Below, piece after piece: positions 25,859 to 27,746 of a stretch of DNA of 27,746 nt. Each line of letters opens with the position of its first letter. Position 1 is the first letter of the stretch. The position numbers were made by a program, and so were the translations under genes. Source of the DNA: Spirogloea muscicola (lineage: Eukaryota; Streptophyta; Zygnematophyceae; Spirogloeales; Spirogloeaceae); NCBI GenBank assembly GCA_009602725.1, contig WELB01000033.1, forward strand, positions 623,789 to 651,534, given 5' to 3'. Below the pieces are notes generated by a model that saw only the letters and a program-made list of their open reading frames with translations, did no database searches and was not told the DNA's origin.

Positions 25859-26380
25859 GTCACAAAGGTTCAGAGGGGCCTAAGAGCGGTGAGCAGCTAC
25901 AAAGGGGCCTGAGGATGCAATGGTAAATGGGGAGGCTTTCGGGCGCCGCCCCGCAACGGGGGGGGGGTGCAGCCCGGGCCCCACTAATAATAAGCAGTCA
26001 GGAGGAGATGCCCCACGGGGCCCACGGAGGGCTGGCCCGGCGGTCTAGTGGGCCCCCCCGCGAGCTTGCCCCGGCGGGGGCCCCGCGCCGCCGTCCGATC
26101 CCGCCCCGCCTGCGCGGATGCCTCGGAGCACGTGCGGGCGGCGGGTCAAGTCAAACCTCCGTGGCGCGGCGCGGCGCGGGGGCGGGCCCTTTGTCGCGCC
26201 GCGGCGGCCCCCCATCATGCGCGTCGTCATAGGCATTGCCTTCCTGCCCCACCCCTGGTCACTCTGCACTCGGCTCCCATTCGCTGACATCTTCTTGCAA
26301 TCGCTGTGCGCATTTGGCGCCCTTCCCTGGCTTTGGACATTGTCCATTCTTCATGGGCGAGCACTTCACTCTCGGCCCCC
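25859..26380. other. Very GC-rich spacer inside the inverted repeat
   Basis: G runs and C runs, CpG-rich palindromes (for example GGCGGGGGCCCCGCGCCG near 26075) and Arg/Pro/Gly-rich ORFs in every frame. No gene is recognised. It could be the promoter or leader part of a mobile element. Confidence 0.4.
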
Positions 26381-26450
26381 CTCCGACCTTTTGTTCATTC
26401 TTCTTCCTCGGCTGGCCTCTCACAGCCACCGCCCTCTCCTGGAAGCGTCC
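26381..26450 (+). repeat. Dispersed hairpin repeat copy
   Basis: Order of blocks: TCCGACCTTTTGTTCATTC, TTCTTCCTC, then GGCTGG (26410) and CAGCC (26423), then ACCGCCCTCTCCTGGAAGCG. It is the fullest copy, with the same 3' block as the copies at 20.43 and 27.28 kb. Confidence 0.7.
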
Positions 26451-26584
26451 TTTCTTCTTGTCCGTGGGTACTAATGTCACCTCAGGCACCTTAGTTTAGG
26501 TCTCCGACTTGTGTAGCCTTGTTTACTTCGCACTAGACTGCCTGAACAATGTGTTGGCTTGAATTGGCCTCCCTTTCACTTCGT

Positions 26585-26640
26585 GCCCCCCGCGAAAACC
26601 TTCTCTTTTTCTCTAGGCTGGCTTCCCACAGCCACTTCTT
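26585..26640 (+). repeat. Dispersed hairpin repeat copy
   Basis: Pyrimidine-rich lead-in (CGAAAACCTTCTC, then CTCTA), GGCTG at 26616 and CAGCC at 26629 with a short loop. The 3' block is diverged. Confidence 0.6.
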
Positions 26641-26666
26641 CTCACAGCCCCCCACCCCACTCCGGC

Positions 26667-26725
26667 TCCTTCAGACCTTGTCCATTCCATTGCGCTGGCC
26701 TTTCCCAGCCACCAGTCAATCTGGC
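26667..26725 (+). repeat. Dispersed hairpin repeat copy
   Basis: CTTCAGACCTTGTCCATTCC, then GCTGGCCTTTCCCAGCCACC near 26694. The lead-in is close to the reverse-oriented copy near 19885-19935 (CTTCAGACCTAGTC). Confidence 0.6.
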
Positions 26726-26808
26726 CGCGCTTTCGTTTTCCGGAATGGAAGTGGGCTCACCTGTTTCCCAGGGCGGGGCAGGCACTACCTGTCTTACCTA
26801 CCTGTCAA

Positions 26809-26864
26809 TTCTTTTTGGGCTGGCTTTTCGCAGCCCTTGCCCCCATTGGGAGTGCCACTTCTTC
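26809..26864 (+). repeat. Right arm of the perfect 56-base inverted repeat
   Basis: Exact reverse complement of 25803-25858, with GGCTG at 26818 and CAGCC at 26831. No obvious target-site duplication is seen outside the two arms, so terminal repeats of one element and two opposite insertions are both possible. Confidence 0.95.
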
Positions 26865-27181
26865 CCTGTCTTGCCTGCCACTCACTACGGCTCCCCGGGG
26901 CATCCATCCCAGCTCCTCCTCGTCGCACGAGTGGGGCCCTGCCCAACGCGCGTGGCAGGCTGTCCGCGGCCCCGCGCTGCCCGCCAGCGTCGCCGGTGCC
27001 CCGTCGGTGGGCGGGGCGGCCATCTCAGTGGTCAGTGGTTAGCAGGTCGATCTCTCCCTTCCGCCGGTGCCACTTCCTCTCTCCTCTCACTTGCGGGCAG
27101 GCCACGCCTCGGCTCTGGGCTCCGACAGGGCGGCGCTTCTCCGCATCTCCAGTTGCTCCAATCTGCACTTGCGCGCTGTAG

Positions 27182-27746
27182 GTTACTTTTGTTGAGAAAC
27201 AGCATGCTTCTTTCATCGAGCATTCCGGTCGCAGAAGTCACGGAGAGGGATTTCGCGAATCCTTGCGCTTTTCTGGCCCCTTCGAATCTGTTCCTTCTTC
27301 TGGGCTGGCCAGTCAGCCATCGCCCTCTACTCGAGGGCGATGCATCGTCCCCCGCGACGGCCGCTGGCAGGGCCGGCAGCCCCTCCTGGAGCGCGTCCAG
27401 CTGTTCGAGAGCGGCCATTGGGAGGAGCTCCTCGAGCGCCACGACGCAGCCGTGGCAGCCTTGGCAGCAAACCGAGGTGATGAGCGGGCACCGCCCGACA
27501 GGGCCGCCAACGTCCGCCGGGCATTGCGCTTCGGTCATGCGGGCGAGTTGTCCAGGGCGGTCCAGGCCCTGGACGACTCGGTGCTGGCGCCAACCAACGC
27601 AGCAACACGGGCGGCCCTGGAGTCCCTGCACCCTGAGGCCCGCTCCCCCCTGCCTCCGTGGCTGGCCACCTTCGCCCCGCCGGAGGAGGTGGCCCTCGAC
27701 GCCGACGCTCTTCGACAGGCTTTGCAGAGCAGCCGCCGCGCAGCCG
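27182..27746 (+). CDS. Retroelement protein, region upstream of reverse transcriptase (partial, runs off the window)
   Basis: The frame is open from just after a TAG (27179-27181) to the window end, with no Met. From about 27344 it reads as a charged, helical protein: IVPRDGRWQGRQPLLERVQL, GHWEELLERHDAA, VRRALRFGHAGELSRAVQAL, and then LESLHPEA. The order 'GxW-x2-L', 'RA..L...GELSRA..AL' and 'L..LHP' is what I know from the stretch just before the RT domain in many algal, fungal and oomycete retroelement proteins (non-LTR type). There it is followed by a Gly-Pro-Ser motif opening the RT fold. The window stops where that motif would begin. Part before 27340 is repeat sequence and may be leader or intron. 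The missing Met suggests an upstream exon, a frameshift or a decayed copy. Confidence 0.6.
27277..27340 (+). repeat. Dispersed hairpin repeat copy inside the retroelement frame
   Basis: CCCCTTCGAATCTGTTCC, CTTCTGGGCTGGCC, then CAGCCATCGCCCTCTACTCG. It lies directly before the conserved part of the retroelement ORF. Confidence 0.65.

Overview
The window is eukaryotic nuclear DNA, most likely from a green alga. All three clear genes are split by many short spliceosomal introns (about 70 to 300 bases, GT-AG with one GC-AG). Their proteins look plant-like: a fused dihydrofolate reductase-thymidylate synthase, a coatomer beta'-COP, and an epsin-type ENTH protein with the plant-like run of residues after the domain start. 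Arabidopsis-type telo-box motifs (AAACCCTA) lie upstream of one gene. I cannot place the genus. A trebouxiophyte or similar chlorophyte is only a guess.

Layout, left to right, all genes on the + strand. (1) 1-3558: DHFR-TS, 10 exons, with a GC-rich first exon preceded by a (CCG)n tract and possibly extended by an organelle-targeting leader. (2) 3559-4919: 3' flank with a 21-base tandem duplication, then a very GC-rich stretch that is probably promoter and leader for the next gene. (3) 4920-12036: beta'-COP of the COPI coat, 23 exons, fully reconstructable. (4) 12037-13608: non-coding as far as I can tell, then a cluster of telo-box-like motifs and another GC-rich leader with (CCG)n. (5) 13609-18154: ENTH/epsin-like clathrin adaptor, 11 exons. 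(6) 18155-25800: about 7.6 kb with no gene I recognise. It holds one 235-codon ORF and several exon-like segments on the - strand. (7) 25803-27746: a repeat-rich stretch with a perfect 56-base inverted repeat and several diverged copies of a hairpin-bearing repeat. It leads into an open frame that resembles the conserved region just upstream of the reverse-transcriptase domain in algal retroelements and runs off the right edge.

The three genes are housekeeping. DHFR-TS makes dTMP and regenerates tetrahydrofolate. Beta'-COP and the epsin-like protein both work in vesicle traffic (Golgi to ER, and clathrin-mediated Golgi/endosome or plasma-membrane traffic), but nothing in the sequence shows that they are functionally coupled here. 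The novel-looking part is the right-hand quarter: a dispersed hairpin repeat family that seems to be tied to a retroelement 5' region.
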